A stretch of DNA of 15,464 nt from TMED26 sp042088965 (GCA_042088965.1 JBELLC010000074.1:1-15464); one strand, 5' to 3'; shown: positions 1 through 7,485, counted from the first letter of the stretch. Notes: generated by a model from the letters alone, not told the origin. Translations and numbers: made by a program.

Positions 1-1231
1 GGTCAGGCGCAGCGGCGGCACGCTCGGCTGTATCAATCGCCTGCCAACCCTCAAACTCAACCGCCGAAACCCGCCGTTCCTGGAGTACTGCTGCTAAAAA
101 GCGACGTCCCCGTTTATCGCTGGCAGACACCTCTGCCAGGATCCGATCAGCCAAGGCGTGGGATTTTGGACGATTTGTCGCAATCGTGCCATTAGGGCCA
201 TCCGCTGCCCAGCCAGCGACATATAAGCCCACATCAATCAAGCCTGCGGTATTGGCAAAGCGGCCTTCGGTTGGCTGCAGATGATCGCAGACCGCCGGTT
301 GATAGCCAATACAGCTCACCACCAGATCAGCGGCATGCTCAATGGTATCCTCTGTATCGATATAGGCACCATTGTTGTCGCGCTTTTGACGGCGAAAACG
401 GACGCTGGAAACATGCCCGTTTGTGCCGATTATTTCCTCTGGCCGCCAAGCAAAATCAAACTGGATCAGCGGATTTCCGGGGGCTGTTTCAGCCGCCATA
501 CGGGCGAAGATCTCCGCCCGTGCCAAGTCCGTAATCTCGGCACTGTCCAGATCAGCACGATCCACCCGCGCCGATGCGTTTGCCAGCCGGGTCATTTCAT
601 CCAATTCAGGGAGCCCAAAGCGGGCCATTTCCGGCCCCCGGCGCGCGATCACCCGCAGCGTTTCCCAGGATGCCGCGGCCAATTGTTGGCTCACATCAGG
701 CGACAGATCGGACCCGGCCAATTCAGCCGTTGATTTGCCCAAAACCCGCGCCACGTCTAAAGCAACATTTCCGGCGCCAATAATCATCGCCTTTTTGGCG
801 CCGGCCAGATCCACAGGCAGATCAAAATGATCGGGGTGGCGGTTATACCAGCCAACGAAAGCAGCAGAGCCATAAACGCCAGATAAATCCTCACCCGGAA
901 TTTCCAAACGCCGATCCAAAGGCGCGCCGATCGCCAGCACGACCGCGTCATAATTGTGCTGCAACTCTGCCAAAGACAGATCGACACCAACAGTTACGCC
1001 GCCCCAAAACTGCACATCGCCTTTGCTGAGTGCCCGGCTTAACACCCGTTCAATATTTTTAGTACCTTGATGATCAGGGGCCACCCCATAGCGGATCAAG
1101 CCAAAGGGCGTGACCAAGCGGTCGATTACATCAACGCAGGCAGCAGGGTTTTGGCGCAGCAAGCGCTCCGCCACATAGGCACCGGCAGGACCGGCACCGA
1201 TGATGGCGATATGTAACGCAGCAGCTGTCAT
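1..1231 (-). CDS. Adrenodoxin-reductase-type ferredoxin/flavodoxin--NADP+ reductase (FprA-like), C-terminus cut by window edge
   Basis: The frame is open from an ATG at 1231 to the window edge, giving 410 residues; the family is usually about 440-460, so only the tail is missing. It moves electrons from NADPH through FAD to a small carrier protein in the cytoplasm. Visible motifs are the FAD-binding IIGAGPAGAYVAE (about 10-22), the family hallmark PFGLIRYGVAPDH (42-54), the NADP-binding IIGAGNVALDVARVL (150-164), the RRGP motif (197-200) expected to contact the NADP phosphate, and GWAADGPNGTIATNR near 340-354, which matches the conserved FAD-proximal GW...GP.G.I.TN pattern. Only 8 bp separate it from boxB, and its ribosome site AAGGT overlaps the boxB stop, so it is the third gene of a boxC-boxB operon. 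It is not BoxA: there are no CxxCxxC ferredoxin cysteines and the fold is not plant-type FNR. Serving BoxB is inferred from position. Confidence 0.9.
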   Translation of the reverse strand, partial: MTAAALHIAIIGAGPAGAYVAERLLRQNPAACVDVIDRLVTPFGLIRYGVAPDHQGTKNIERVLSRALSKGDVQFWGGVTVGVDLSLAELQHNYDAVVLAIGAPLDRRLEIPGEDLSGVYGSAAFVGWYNRHPDHFDLPVDLAGAKKAMIIGAGNVALDVARVLGKSTAELAGSDLSPDVSQQLAAASWETLRVIARRGPEMARFGLPELDEMTRLANASARVDRADLDSAEITDLARAEIFARMAAETAPGNPLIQFDFAWRPEEIIGTNGHVSSVRFRRQKRDNNGAYIDTEDTIEHAADLVVSCIGYQPAVCDHLQPTEGRFANTAGLIDVGLYVAGWAADGPNGTIATNRPKSHALADRILAEVSASDKRGRRFLAAVLQERRVSAVEFEGWQAIDTAERAAAAPD

Positions 1232-1239
1232 TGCTGACC

Positions 1240-2664
1240 TTAATGCAGTTTCACATACTCAAATTCTGGCGCATTATTGTTGATACCGCGATCTGGGGCG
1301 GCAATCCAACTGGCCATTTTGCCAGGCTCAGTTACTGGCTTCATGAGGCTATGCACATAGGCCCGATCTGCCGCTGACGGCAGTTCTGAGGCCAAACAGT
1401 TCTGATAGGTATTCGCATCCAGTAGATTGCCTGCTGGATCGACAGGCATATTTGCCCAACTGCCGATATTCCGGCGAAACCGCGAACTTGGCAGTTTAAT
1501 CTGGAAATCAAAGCCAGCTTTTTTGATCAAGCGGTTCCAGCGCGTGACACCTTTTTGGCAATCTTCAATATAGAGATTGCGGGTAATCTCATTCATCGCA
1601 TTGCGGGTTGGGATCATCTCTACCTTGACGCCGCCATGGCCGTCCGGCACCGACAGATCGTATAAGCTATCCCGGCAAATGTGATCTTCGAACATGGCTT
1701 CATCGGGCCGTCCTTTCAGCCCTGCCGCAAAATAGCCAGCGGCATTCGACGAGCTATCAGCGCCAAACAAGTCCAGGCAGGATGAAAACCAAAAATTTAC
1801 ATAACGTTGCAGCAAGGGCAGATCGATGGCACCGGCCTTGCGGATCACCTCGGGATCATCGCTTTTGGTTTCTTTCATCACATCTAAGCAGCGCCTGATG
1901 ATGCGGCCCACCCCTGTTTCCCCGACAAACATATGATGCGCTTCTTCTGTCAACATGAACTGACAGGTCCGGGCCAAAGGATCAAAGGAACTTTCTGCCA
2001 AGCTTTTCAGCTGATATTTGCCATCACGGTCCGTGAAATAGGTAAACATGAAAAAGCTCAGCCAATCTTCAATAGGCTCATTAAAGGTGCCGAGAATACG
2101 CGGATTATCGGCATCACCGGAATGACGGTGGAGCAGTTCTTCGGCTTCCTCGCGGCCATCACGGCCAAAATAAGCATGCAGCAAATACACCATCGCCCAT
2201 AAATGGCGACCTTCTTCAACATTCACCTGGAACAAATTACGCAAGTCATACAGCGACGGACAGGTTAGCCCCAGCAACCGTTGCTGTTCAACGGATGCGG
2301 GCTCAGTATCACCCTGGGTCACAATCAACCGCCGTAATACCGCGCGATGTTCGCCCGGCACCTCTTGCCAAACAGATTTTCCAAAGTCATCGCCAAAGCC
2401 AACAGTCCGGCTTGCATCCCGTTCCGCCAGGAAAATGCCCCAGCGATATTCTGGCATCCGCACATGGCCAAACTGCGCCCAACCCTTGGCATCAACCGAC
2501 GTCGCGGTGCGCAGATAAACCTCAGAGCTTTGAAATTCGCTTGGCCCGAGGTTCTGCCACCAGTCAAGATAACGTGGCTGCCAGTGTTCCAACGCCCGCT
2601 GTAGCCGCCGGTCATTGCTTAGATCAACATTATTGGGAATTTTCTGTTGATAATCGATTGCCAT
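1240..2664 (-). CDS. boxB: Benzoyl-CoA 2,3-epoxidase (oxygenase component BoxB)
   Basis: BoxB is a soluble di-iron monooxygenase that forms 2,3-epoxybenzoyl-CoA from benzoyl-CoA, oxygen and reducing power; it starts the aerobic CoA-dependent benzoate pathway. The 474-residue product matches the usual BoxB length of about 473-475. Likely iron ligands are E121, E151 with H154 (in EEGRH), D212, and E241 with H244 (in TEEAHH); their spacing fits the ligand set I recall for BoxB, though this was not aligned. The helical core shows the typical EGRHLWAMVYLL and WLSFFMFTYFTDRDGKYQL stretches. A GTG six bases upstream (2670) overlaps the boxC stop, but the ATG at 2664 is preferred because GGAAGAGGG sits about 7 bases before it. 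Only 2 bp separate it from boxC, so the two are probably translationally coupled. The enzyme needs a reductase, and the neighbouring FAD reductase is the only candidate reductase in view. Confidence 0.95.
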   Translation of the reverse strand: MAIDYQQKIPNNVDLSNDRRLQRALEHWQPRYLDWWQNLGPSEFQSSEVYLRTATSVDAKGWAQFGHVRMPEYRWGIFLAERDASRTVGFGDDFGKSVWQEVPGEHRAVLRRLIVTQGDTEPASVEQQRLLGLTCPSLYDLRNLFQVNVEEGRHLWAMVYLLHAYFGRDGREEAEELLHRHSGDADNPRILGTFNEPIEDWLSFFMFTYFTDRDGKYQLKSLAESSFDPLARTCQFMLTEEAHHMFVGETGVGRIIRRCLDVMKETKSDDPEVIRKAGAIDLPLLQRYVNFWFSSCLDLFGADSSSNAAGYFAAGLKGRPDEAMFEDHICRDSLYDLSVPDGHGGVKVEMIPTRNAMNEITRNLYIEDCQKGVTRWNRLIKKAGFDFQIKLPSSRFRRNIGSWANMPVDPAGNLLDANTYQNCLASELPSAADRAYVHSLMKPVTEPGKMASWIAAPDRGINNNAPEFEYVKLH

Positions 2665-2666
2665 GA

Positions 2667-4328
2667 TCACACCCTCTTCCAGTTGAATTTGGCCCGCGAA
2701 CCGGTGCCGAATAATTTCAAAGCCCCGGTTTCGCCGACGGCATTTGGCCGATTAAAGATCCAATTTTGCCAGGCCGATAAACGGCCAAAGACCTTTGTGA
2801 CAACATTTTCCTGACCCGCAAATCGCAGGTTTGCTTCCATCCCTGTCAGCGCATCTGGTGACAGGCTCACCCGCTCTTCAATGGCCAGGCGCACTTCATC
2901 TTGCCAATCAATGTCATCGGGAATAAAGGTCACAAGACCAAGAGATTCAGCGCTTGCCGGGTCGAGATTTTCAGATATTTTCTGCTGCAAATTTGACAGC
3001 ACAGCGCCATCACTTGCAAAACGCGCCGCCAATCGGCTGCGATCATTGACCATTGCATAAGCCCCAAAATTCATTGCACTCAGGGCAATGACCGGCGCCG
3101 CCCCCGCGTCTTCGGGCAGGTCGAGCATATAGCTGCGGTCAGCCGCCAAGGCGATCTCGAACAGAGTACCGGCAAAACAACTTTTTTCATCGATTAAGGC
3201 AATCAGGCTGCGCGATGTGACATCCAAACGTGCCAGAGTTCGCCGCAACATGCCTGTCACTTCGCGGACAAACCAATGCGCCTTTTGTGCTGTCAAAACC
3301 GCGTCGGCTGCCAGGACAAGATCACCCTTACCCTCACTGCGCAGCAGCCAAACCCCACAATCCAGCTCATTGGTCCGCAACAGCAAGATCACATCATCTA
3401 GCTCGCGGGCCATCTTCAGCGGCCACCAATCCATCCCAGCACCAAGAATGTCGTTAATCTCAGCGGCCACAGGCTTTGTCGGCGCGCACACGGTGATGGT
3501 TACAGTGCGGTTGTCCCTGTCCACCACGGCATCGACGGTTTCATAGTGATAACCGCGCGCGTCAATGGTCCGCTTTAGCGGTGTCATCGCGATCCCTTCA
3601 GCGCCATCAGGCCGCTGGCTTGTCGCCGCCAACCGCGCTGCATGGACCTGGGCTTTTTCGGCAAACACTGCTGGCGCGGCAATATGGTCAACCAGGTTCC
3701 AGTCAACAGCGCGGCGCCCGCGGACCCCGTCCTCGCTGGTGCAAAACACATCCGCCAGATCACGCCGGACCTTGCGCTTATCGACAACCCGGGTAAGCCC
3801 GCCTGTGCCCGGCAAAACCCCCAACAAGGCCACTTCAGGTAAGCTGACAGCGCTTGAACGGTCATCCACCAGCAAAATTTCATCACAGGCAAGCGCCAGT
3901 TCATAACCGCCACCAGCGGTCGTCCCATTACAGGCCGCGAGGAATTTTAAGCCATTATCCCGGCTGGATTCTTCAAGGCCATTACGGGTTTCATTGGTGA
4001 ATTTACAGAAATTTACTTTCCACTCATGACTGGATAAGCCCAACATATAGATGTTGGCACCAGCACAGAACATCCGGTTAACGCCACTGGTGATGATGAC
4101 CGATTTGACCGTTGGATGCTCAAACCGGAGCCGTTGGACCGCATCATACAACTCCATATCAACCCCAAGGTCATAGGAGTTCAACTTCAGCTTATATCCG
4201 CCCTTCAGTCCGGCATCTTCATCAACGGTCAAGGTCAAGGTGGCAATCGGGCCATCAACCGTCAGCTGCCAATGGCGATAGCTATCAGGATGCCGATCAT
4301 AAAGGATAAGGTCCTGCACAGCGGTCAT
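2667..4328 (-). CDS. boxC: 2,3-epoxybenzoyl-CoA dihydrolase (benzoyl-CoA-dihydrodiol lyase, BoxC)
   Basis: BoxC hydrolytically opens the 2,3-epoxybenzoyl-CoA ring and releases formate, giving 3,4-dehydroadipyl-CoA semialdehyde. The 553-residue product has the family's usual length (about 550-560), about twice that of a simple crotonase because two enoyl-CoA-hydratase-like halves are fused. The N-terminal half carries the oxyanion-hole segments FCAGANIYMLG (87-97) and CNGTTAGGGYELALACDE (133-150), then the crotonase core LPEVALLGVLPGTGG (163-177). The C-terminal half is a degenerate crotonase fold. The ATG at 4328 is preceded by GGGAG with a 6-base gap. It is the first gene of the boxC-boxB-reductase operon, and the operator array between 4377 and 4424 lies just upstream, so benzoyl-CoA-responsive control by BoxR is expected. 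The later semialdehyde dehydrogenase and the benzoate-CoA ligase are not in the window and may lie beyond the left edge. Confidence 0.95.
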   Translation of the reverse strand: MTAVQDLILYDRHPDSYRHWQLTVDGPIATLTLTVDEDAGLKGGYKLKLNSYDLGVDMELYDAVQRLRFEHPTVKSVIITSGVNRMFCAGANIYMLGLSSHEWKVNFCKFTNETRNGLEESSRDNGLKFLAACNGTTAGGGYELALACDEILLVDDRSSAVSLPEVALLGVLPGTGGLTRVVDKRKVRRDLADVFCTSEDGVRGRRAVDWNLVDHIAAPAVFAEKAQVHAARLAATSQRPDGAEGIAMTPLKRTIDARGYHYETVDAVVDRDNRTVTITVCAPTKPVAAEINDILGAGMDWWPLKMARELDDVILLLRTNELDCGVWLLRSEGKGDLVLAADAVLTAQKAHWFVREVTGMLRRTLARLDVTSRSLIALIDEKSCFAGTLFEIALAADRSYMLDLPEDAGAAPVIALSAMNFGAYAMVNDRSRLAARFASDGAVLSNLQQKISENLDPASAESLGLVTFIPDDIDWQDEVRLAIEERVSLSPDALTGMEANLRFAGQENVVTKVFGRLSAWQNWIFNRPNAVGETGALKLFGTGSRAKFNWKRV

Positions 4329-4376
4329 ATTTTACTCCCTGCGGGCGGCTAATTTTGCGCATTTCGAGCTTCTTTT

Positions 4377-4424
4377 TGCACGCCACTAAGTTGCACTATA
4401 GTGCATTTTATAAATTTTATGCAC
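4377..4424 (-). promoter_or_regulatory. BoxR operator array and boxC promoter
   Basis: Four TGCA boxes occur at 4377-4380, 4392-4395, 4402-4405 and 4420-4423. The middle pair forms TGCACTATAGTGCA (4392-4405), a perfect palindrome of the form TGCA-N6-TGCA. BzdR and BoxR regulators are known to recognise TGCA elements of this kind. Outer GTGCAT and ATGCAC arms (4401-4406, 4419-4424) make a second, overlapping inverted repeat. On the minus strand a TATAGT (4400 to 4395) could be the -10, with a weak -35 TGCATA (4423 to 4418) 17 bases upstream. The boxes would then cover both -35 and -10, which suits repression. The promoter elements are inferred; the boxes are seen directly. Confidence 0.75.
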
Positions 4425-4501
4425 TTTTTTAAAGCGGCCTTTTGGACGACTTTAAAAAACTGGCGGCCCTCGATTGCTGTTGCGGGGTAACGGCAGTCGG
4501 T

Positions 4502-5401
4502 TCAGGGCAACACGTTTTTCACATAACGCAGCAAGGCAGCGGCACTGTCGCAAAAGTCATCTCCGCTTGTATCGATGCTGCCATCAGCCTGCGCATAGAG
4601 CGGCTCACGGGCGGTCAAAATTGCTTTCAAATCTGCCATTGCCTCAGTATTTTTTGCCATTGGCCGCAGATCACCCTGGGCAATGACACGGGCCATATGC
4701 TCGTCAGGACTGGCTTTCAGCCACACCGTATGGGTGCGGCCACGCAGCAATTGAAAACTTTGTGGATCCGCAACCAAACCGCCACCCGTTGCAATCACCG
4801 CCTGGCTGTGGCGTTCGATCACATCCTGCAGACACGCCCGCTCCAGTCGGCGAAAGGTCGGCTGTCCTGAGAGGGCGAGTATTTCTCCAATGCTGGCCCC
4901 ATATTCAGCCTCAACCAACCGGTTTAGCTCTATAAATGGCACCTCCAGCTGATCCGCCAATTGCTTGCCAAGCGATGATTTTCCGGCACCGCGCAAGCCA
5001 ATGAGAGCGATCCGCTGGTCCCGCATATCGGCCTTATTGGCGCGCGCCGCTTTGGCACCCAAGGGGTGCAAGCGCGTTGCCAAAACGTCCTGCAGCCGCC
5101 CCAATGCCGGGGTTGGGGCGTGGTGAATGAAGTCAAGCACCTGCTGTTCGAAATGACCACCGCTGCCAGCCGGCATGATCAGGTCAACCACGGTCACATC
5201 CATGGCGCGCGCAATCTGATCTAAAACACTCAGGGAGGGATTGGCGTTGCCGCCCTCAAGCTGTGCCAAATAACGCTCTGACAGCCCGGAATCTCGGGCG
5301 AGCATTTTGCGTGTCATGCCGCGCCGCGCCCGTGCCGCGCGCACTTCCCCTGCAACTTGCTGCAAGAGTGCGGTTGTTTCTTCTGCCTTGTTATTCCCCA
5401 T
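4502..5401 (-). CDS. boxR: BoxR/BzdR-type transcriptional regulator (XRE helix-turn-helix plus shikimate-kinase-like domain)
   Basis: This 299-residue protein joins an N-terminal XRE/lambda-repressor helix-turn-helix (about 15-75, with LARDSGLSERYLAQLEGGNANPS) through a short linker to a shikimate-kinase-like domain (about 128-299). That domain keeps the P-loop GLRGAGKSS (135-143), the GGG loop (207-209) and a lid-like GDLRPM (243-248). This architecture is diagnostic of BzdR and BoxR, regulators whose kinase-like domain senses benzoyl-CoA; its role in shikimate phosphorylation can be set aside because of the fused DNA-binding domain and the box context. It is a cytoplasmic repressor, released by the pathway intermediate. 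The ATG at 5401 has an AAGG ribosome site 7-8 bases upstream. It sits directly upstream of the boxC operon on the same strand, with the operator in the 173-bp gap, and diverges from the flavodoxin gene. A single TGCA in its own upstream gap leaves autoregulation open. Confidence 0.93.
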   Translation of the reverse strand: MGNNKAEETTALLQQVAGEVRAARARRGMTRKMLARDSGLSERYLAQLEGGNANPSLSVLDQIARAMDVTVVDLIMPAGSGGHFEQQVLDFIHHAPTPALGRLQDVLATRLHPLGAKAARANKADMRDQRIALIGLRGAGKSSLGKQLADQLEVPFIELNRLVEAEYGASIGEILALSGQPTFRRLERACLQDVIERHSQAVIATGGGLVADPQSFQLLRGRTHTVWLKASPDEHMARVIAQGDLRPMAKNTEAMADLKAILTAREPLYAQADGSIDTSGDDFCDSAAALLRYVKNVLP

Positions 5402-5517
5402 CAGCTTGCCTTTAAGGCTGTTTGATTAATTTTTTGGGTCTTTTCATGTTGCGATCATACTCCTATTTATAACAGCGGGCGATTTATACTGCATATTCAG
5501 ATTGCGAAAGAGCCAAG
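5402..5517. promoter_or_regulatory. Divergent promoter region between boxR and the flavodoxin gene
   Basis: This 116-bp AT-rich gap must hold the start signals for boxR (minus strand) and for the flavodoxin-hydrolase pair (plus strand). TATA-like sequences occur at 5467-5472 and 5485-5490, but no well-spaced -35 could be paired with either. One TGCA box is present at 5490-5493, which is a half-site only. Exact promoters are not assigned. Confidence 0.5.
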
Positions 5518-5988
5518 ATGGTAATTGATCAGGTTAAAATTCTCGTCGCGACAATGACAGGCACAGCTGAATTGGTTGCCGAGGAAATTAGTGACGTGTT
5601 GACAGAAAAAGGCCTCAGCGTTGACACCTTGCTGATGGATGATCTGGATGAAACTGTTTTTGCTGACCCTGCGGCGGTGGTGATTTGCACCTCCACCTAT
5701 GGGCAAGGTGATGTGCCGGACAATGGCCAAGCTTTTTTTGAAGCCTTGGAGAAAAATCGTCCTGACCTCAGTCACCTACGATATGCTGTTTTCGCCCTTG
5801 GTGACATGACCTATGCGCAGACCTTTTGCCGTTCGGGAGAGTTGTTTGACACCTTGTTAACCAACTTGGGCGGCGAACGGGTCGGCGAGGTAATGCGCCA
5901 CAATGCCTCGGCCAGCTCGTTGCCCGAAGATGACGCCGGTGCGTGGGCGGAAAACTGGTTTGCTGATTTGCAAACAGCGACGGCCTAG
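5518..5988 (+). CDS. mioC: MioC-like short-chain flavodoxin
   Basis: The 156-residue product is a single FMN-binding flavodoxin domain, slightly longer than E. coli MioC (about 147). Three FMN loops are visible: the phosphate loop TMTGTAELVAEEI (12-24), the STYGQGDVPDN loop around 59-69 that stacks on the flavin, and FALGDMTYAQTFCRSG around 92-107. The C-terminal PEDDAGAWAENWF resembles the MioC ending. Such proteins carry one or two electrons between a reductase and an acceptor enzyme in the cytoplasm. The start ATG at 5518 has only a weak AAGAG upstream. It is transcribed away from boxR and ends four bases before the hydrolase start, so the two form an operon. Position beside boxR, with an NADPH reductase in the box operon, suggests it may feed BoxB; this is inference, and MioC proteins elsewhere have been tied to other acceptors. 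Confidence 0.85.
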   Translation: MVIDQVKILVATMTGTAELVAEEISDVLTEKGLSVDTLLMDDLDETVFADPAAVVICTSTYGQGDVPDNGQAFFEALEKNRPDLSHLRYAVFALGDMTYAQTFCRSGELFDTLLTNLGGERVGEVMRHNASASSLPEDDAGAWAENWFADLQTATA

Positions 5989-5992
5989 CCAC

Positions 5993-6838
5993 ATGCCCAC
6001 GTCGTCACCGATGAAAGCGCCAGCGGAAACCGCGCGCCAAGATCAGGTGATCACTATTGACGGCCTGATGCTGGAAACCTATCGCGTAAGCCCCCAGGGA
6101 CGCCCCGACGAGCGCCACCAGGAGCTCCCGAAAACACCGCCGTTACAGCCGCTGGTTATGCTGCATGAGGGCTTAGGGTGTGCAGCCTTATGGCGGGACC
6201 TGCCAGCGCGCTTGGCGGCAGCCACTGGCCGAACTGTGGTCGCTTATTCGCGCTATGGCTATGGTCAATCAACCCCCTTCAAAAAGGCCTTAACGCCCGC
6301 TTACATGCATGAAGAAGCTTTGCAGATCTTGCCAAAGCTACTTGACCACTTGGAGTTCAGCGCGCCGATTCTGCTGGGCCATAGCGATGGTGCGTCAATC
6401 GCGCTTATTCATGCTGCCGATAACCGCCAGATTAGCGGCTTGATCCTTGAAGCGCCGCACGTGTTTGTTGAAGATATGTCGGTGCAAGCGATTGCCGCTA
6501 TACGCGATGTTTTTACAGCAACCGATTTGCCGCAAAAACTTGGCCGCTATCACCGTGATCCGGCGCGGACCTTTTATGGCTGGAATGATATTTGGTTACA
6601 TCCTGATTTTCGTGCCTGGGATATTACCGGCCCCCTCGCACAGATCCACTGCCCAACATTGGTTATCCAAGGCCTTGACGACGAATACGGCAGCGTGGCC
6701 CAGGTCGATGCGATTGCGGCGGCCGTATCAGGGTCTTTTCAGCATCTGATTTTACCAGACTGCGGTCATAGCCCGCACCGTGACCAAAAAGACCACACCG
6801 ATAACGCCATCGTGGCCTTCCTCAAGACCCTCCCGTGA
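5993..6838 (+). CDS. Alpha/beta-fold hydrolase, possible thioesterase or lactonase of the benzoate cluster
   Basis: From the ATG at 5993 the product is 281 residues, normal for the fold. The catalytic triad is visible: nucleophile S131 in GHSDGAS, acid D229 or D230 in QGLDDEYG, and H259 in DCGHSPH. An oxyanion segment MLHEGLGCAALW (56-67) replaces the more common HG motif, and SRYGYGQS (86-93) follows. A longer frame reaches back to 5903, but that start would overlap the flavodoxin by 86 bases; 5993 or the in-frame ATG at 6011 is more likely, neither with a clear ribosome site. It follows the flavodoxin at 4 bp and is probably co-transcribed. Hydrolases of this subtype with the HEGLG and HVFVED motifs are, from memory, often seen near aerobic benzoate genes, where thioester or lactone hydrolysis has been proposed. 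The substrate is not known. Confidence 0.88.
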   Translation: MPTSSPMKAPAETARQDQVITIDGLMLETYRVSPQGRPDERHQELPKTPPLQPLVMLHEGLGCAALWRDLPARLAAATGRTVVAYSRYGYGQSTPFKKALTPAYMHEEALQILPKLLDHLEFSAPILLGHSDGASIALIHAADNRQISGLILEAPHVFVEDMSVQAIAAIRDVFTATDLPQKLGRYHRDPARTFYGWNDIWLHPDFRAWDITGPLAQIHCPTLVIQGLDDEYGSVAQVDAIAAAVSGSFQHLILPDCGHSPHRDQKDHTDNAIVAFLKTLP

Positions 6839-6844
6839 TCTAAT

Positions 6845-7411
6845 CTAGCGGCGCGCGCGAATCGGACAGGGCTTCTGGGTTTTTGCCAATGGATTAAATT
6901 CTGACCGGCTCACATGGCGCAAGCTTCGGCCATAAATATGCAGGGATAAGGCGGTCTCGGCGCCGTCATTCAGGACACTGTGGATATCATTTGGCCGCAA
7001 TAAGATACAATCACCGACCCGCGCCACAACCTCGCTTGCAGGTTCGACTTCCGCATAACCAGGTACTGATCCATCATCCAGACGCCGCCAATTGGTATTG
7101 GTTTCTGCGCCATCCAAACCAATCACAACGCCCCAGGTTTGATGATCATGGGGGGTGACACCTCGCCCTGGCAACCAAGCAATGGTTTCCACCAATAAGT
7201 TATGATCCGGCTCTTCGTGAAGAACGGTAATGGCAAAGCCTTGCGCCTCATTGGCTTCATAGAATTCAGGGTCGATCCACGCCCGATCATGGGCTAAGGG
7301 TTGAGCTATTTTCGCCACCTCGCGCAGCAACATATCCACATCATCATGGCTGGCGGCCAGCGCCTGCAATTGGGTGACGAAATCTGCGATATGTGGATGT
7401 TGATCAGCCAT
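6845..7411 (-). CDS. Cysteine-dioxygenase-family thiol dioxygenase (cupin)
   Basis: The 188-residue protein is a cupin of the type I cysteine dioxygenase family, which adds oxygen to a small thiol to form a sulfinic acid using one ferrous iron. The likely iron ligands are H88 and H90 in TPHDHQTWGVV and H144 in NDIHSVLN; H158 and Y160 in LSLHIYG match the second-sphere His and Tyr of the family. The bacterial branch includes enzymes for cysteine and for 3-mercaptopropionate, and the residue that separates them cannot be fixed without an alignment. The mammalian Cys-Tyr crosslink is not expected because a tryptophan stands near the crosslinking cysteine position. It converges on the hydrolase with only 6 bp between stop codons and lies 74 bp downstream of uvrB. 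No link to benzoate metabolism is visible. Confidence 0.85.
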   Translation of the reverse strand: MADQHPHIADFVTQLQALAASHDDVDMLLREVAKIAQPLAHDRAWIDPEFYEANEAQGFAITVLHEEPDHNLLVETIAWLPGRGVTPHDHQTWGVVIGLDGAETNTNWRRLDDGSVPGYAEVEPASEVVARVGDCILLRPNDIHSVLNDGAETALSLHIYGRSLRHVSRSEFNPLAKTQKPCPIRARR

Positions 7412-7485
7412 GTGATGCCCCAGCTTACCAATACGCTCTCAGAGCCATCACCATGCCATGATTTGGTTTCAGCAAACAAGCGCCT

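Noticed and set aside
271..830. Several plus-strand open frames of 69-150 codons
   Set aside because: They lie wholly opposite the FAD reductase gene, whose minus-strand frame is continuous and rich in recognisable motifs; the plus-strand translations show no domain.
2665..2670. GTG start for boxB overlapping the boxC stop
   Set aside because: The ribosome site GGAAGAGGG ends only one base before the GTG but about 7 bases before the ATG at 2664, which is the better start.
4442..4870. A 142-codon plus-strand open frame beginning in the boxR-boxC gap
   Set aside because: It is antisense to the shikimate-kinase-like half of boxR, has no ribosome site and no recognisable motif.
4502..5401. Shikimate kinase gene (aroK) assignment
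   Set aside because: The kinase-like domain is fused to an N-terminal helix-turn-helix and sits beside boxC, the known layout of BoxR/BzdR regulators.
5903..5992. A 30-residue N-terminal extension of the alpha/beta hydrolase
   Set aside because: It would lie almost entirely inside the flavodoxin gene in another frame and its sequence (rich in Arg, Pro, Lys) resembles no part of the fold.
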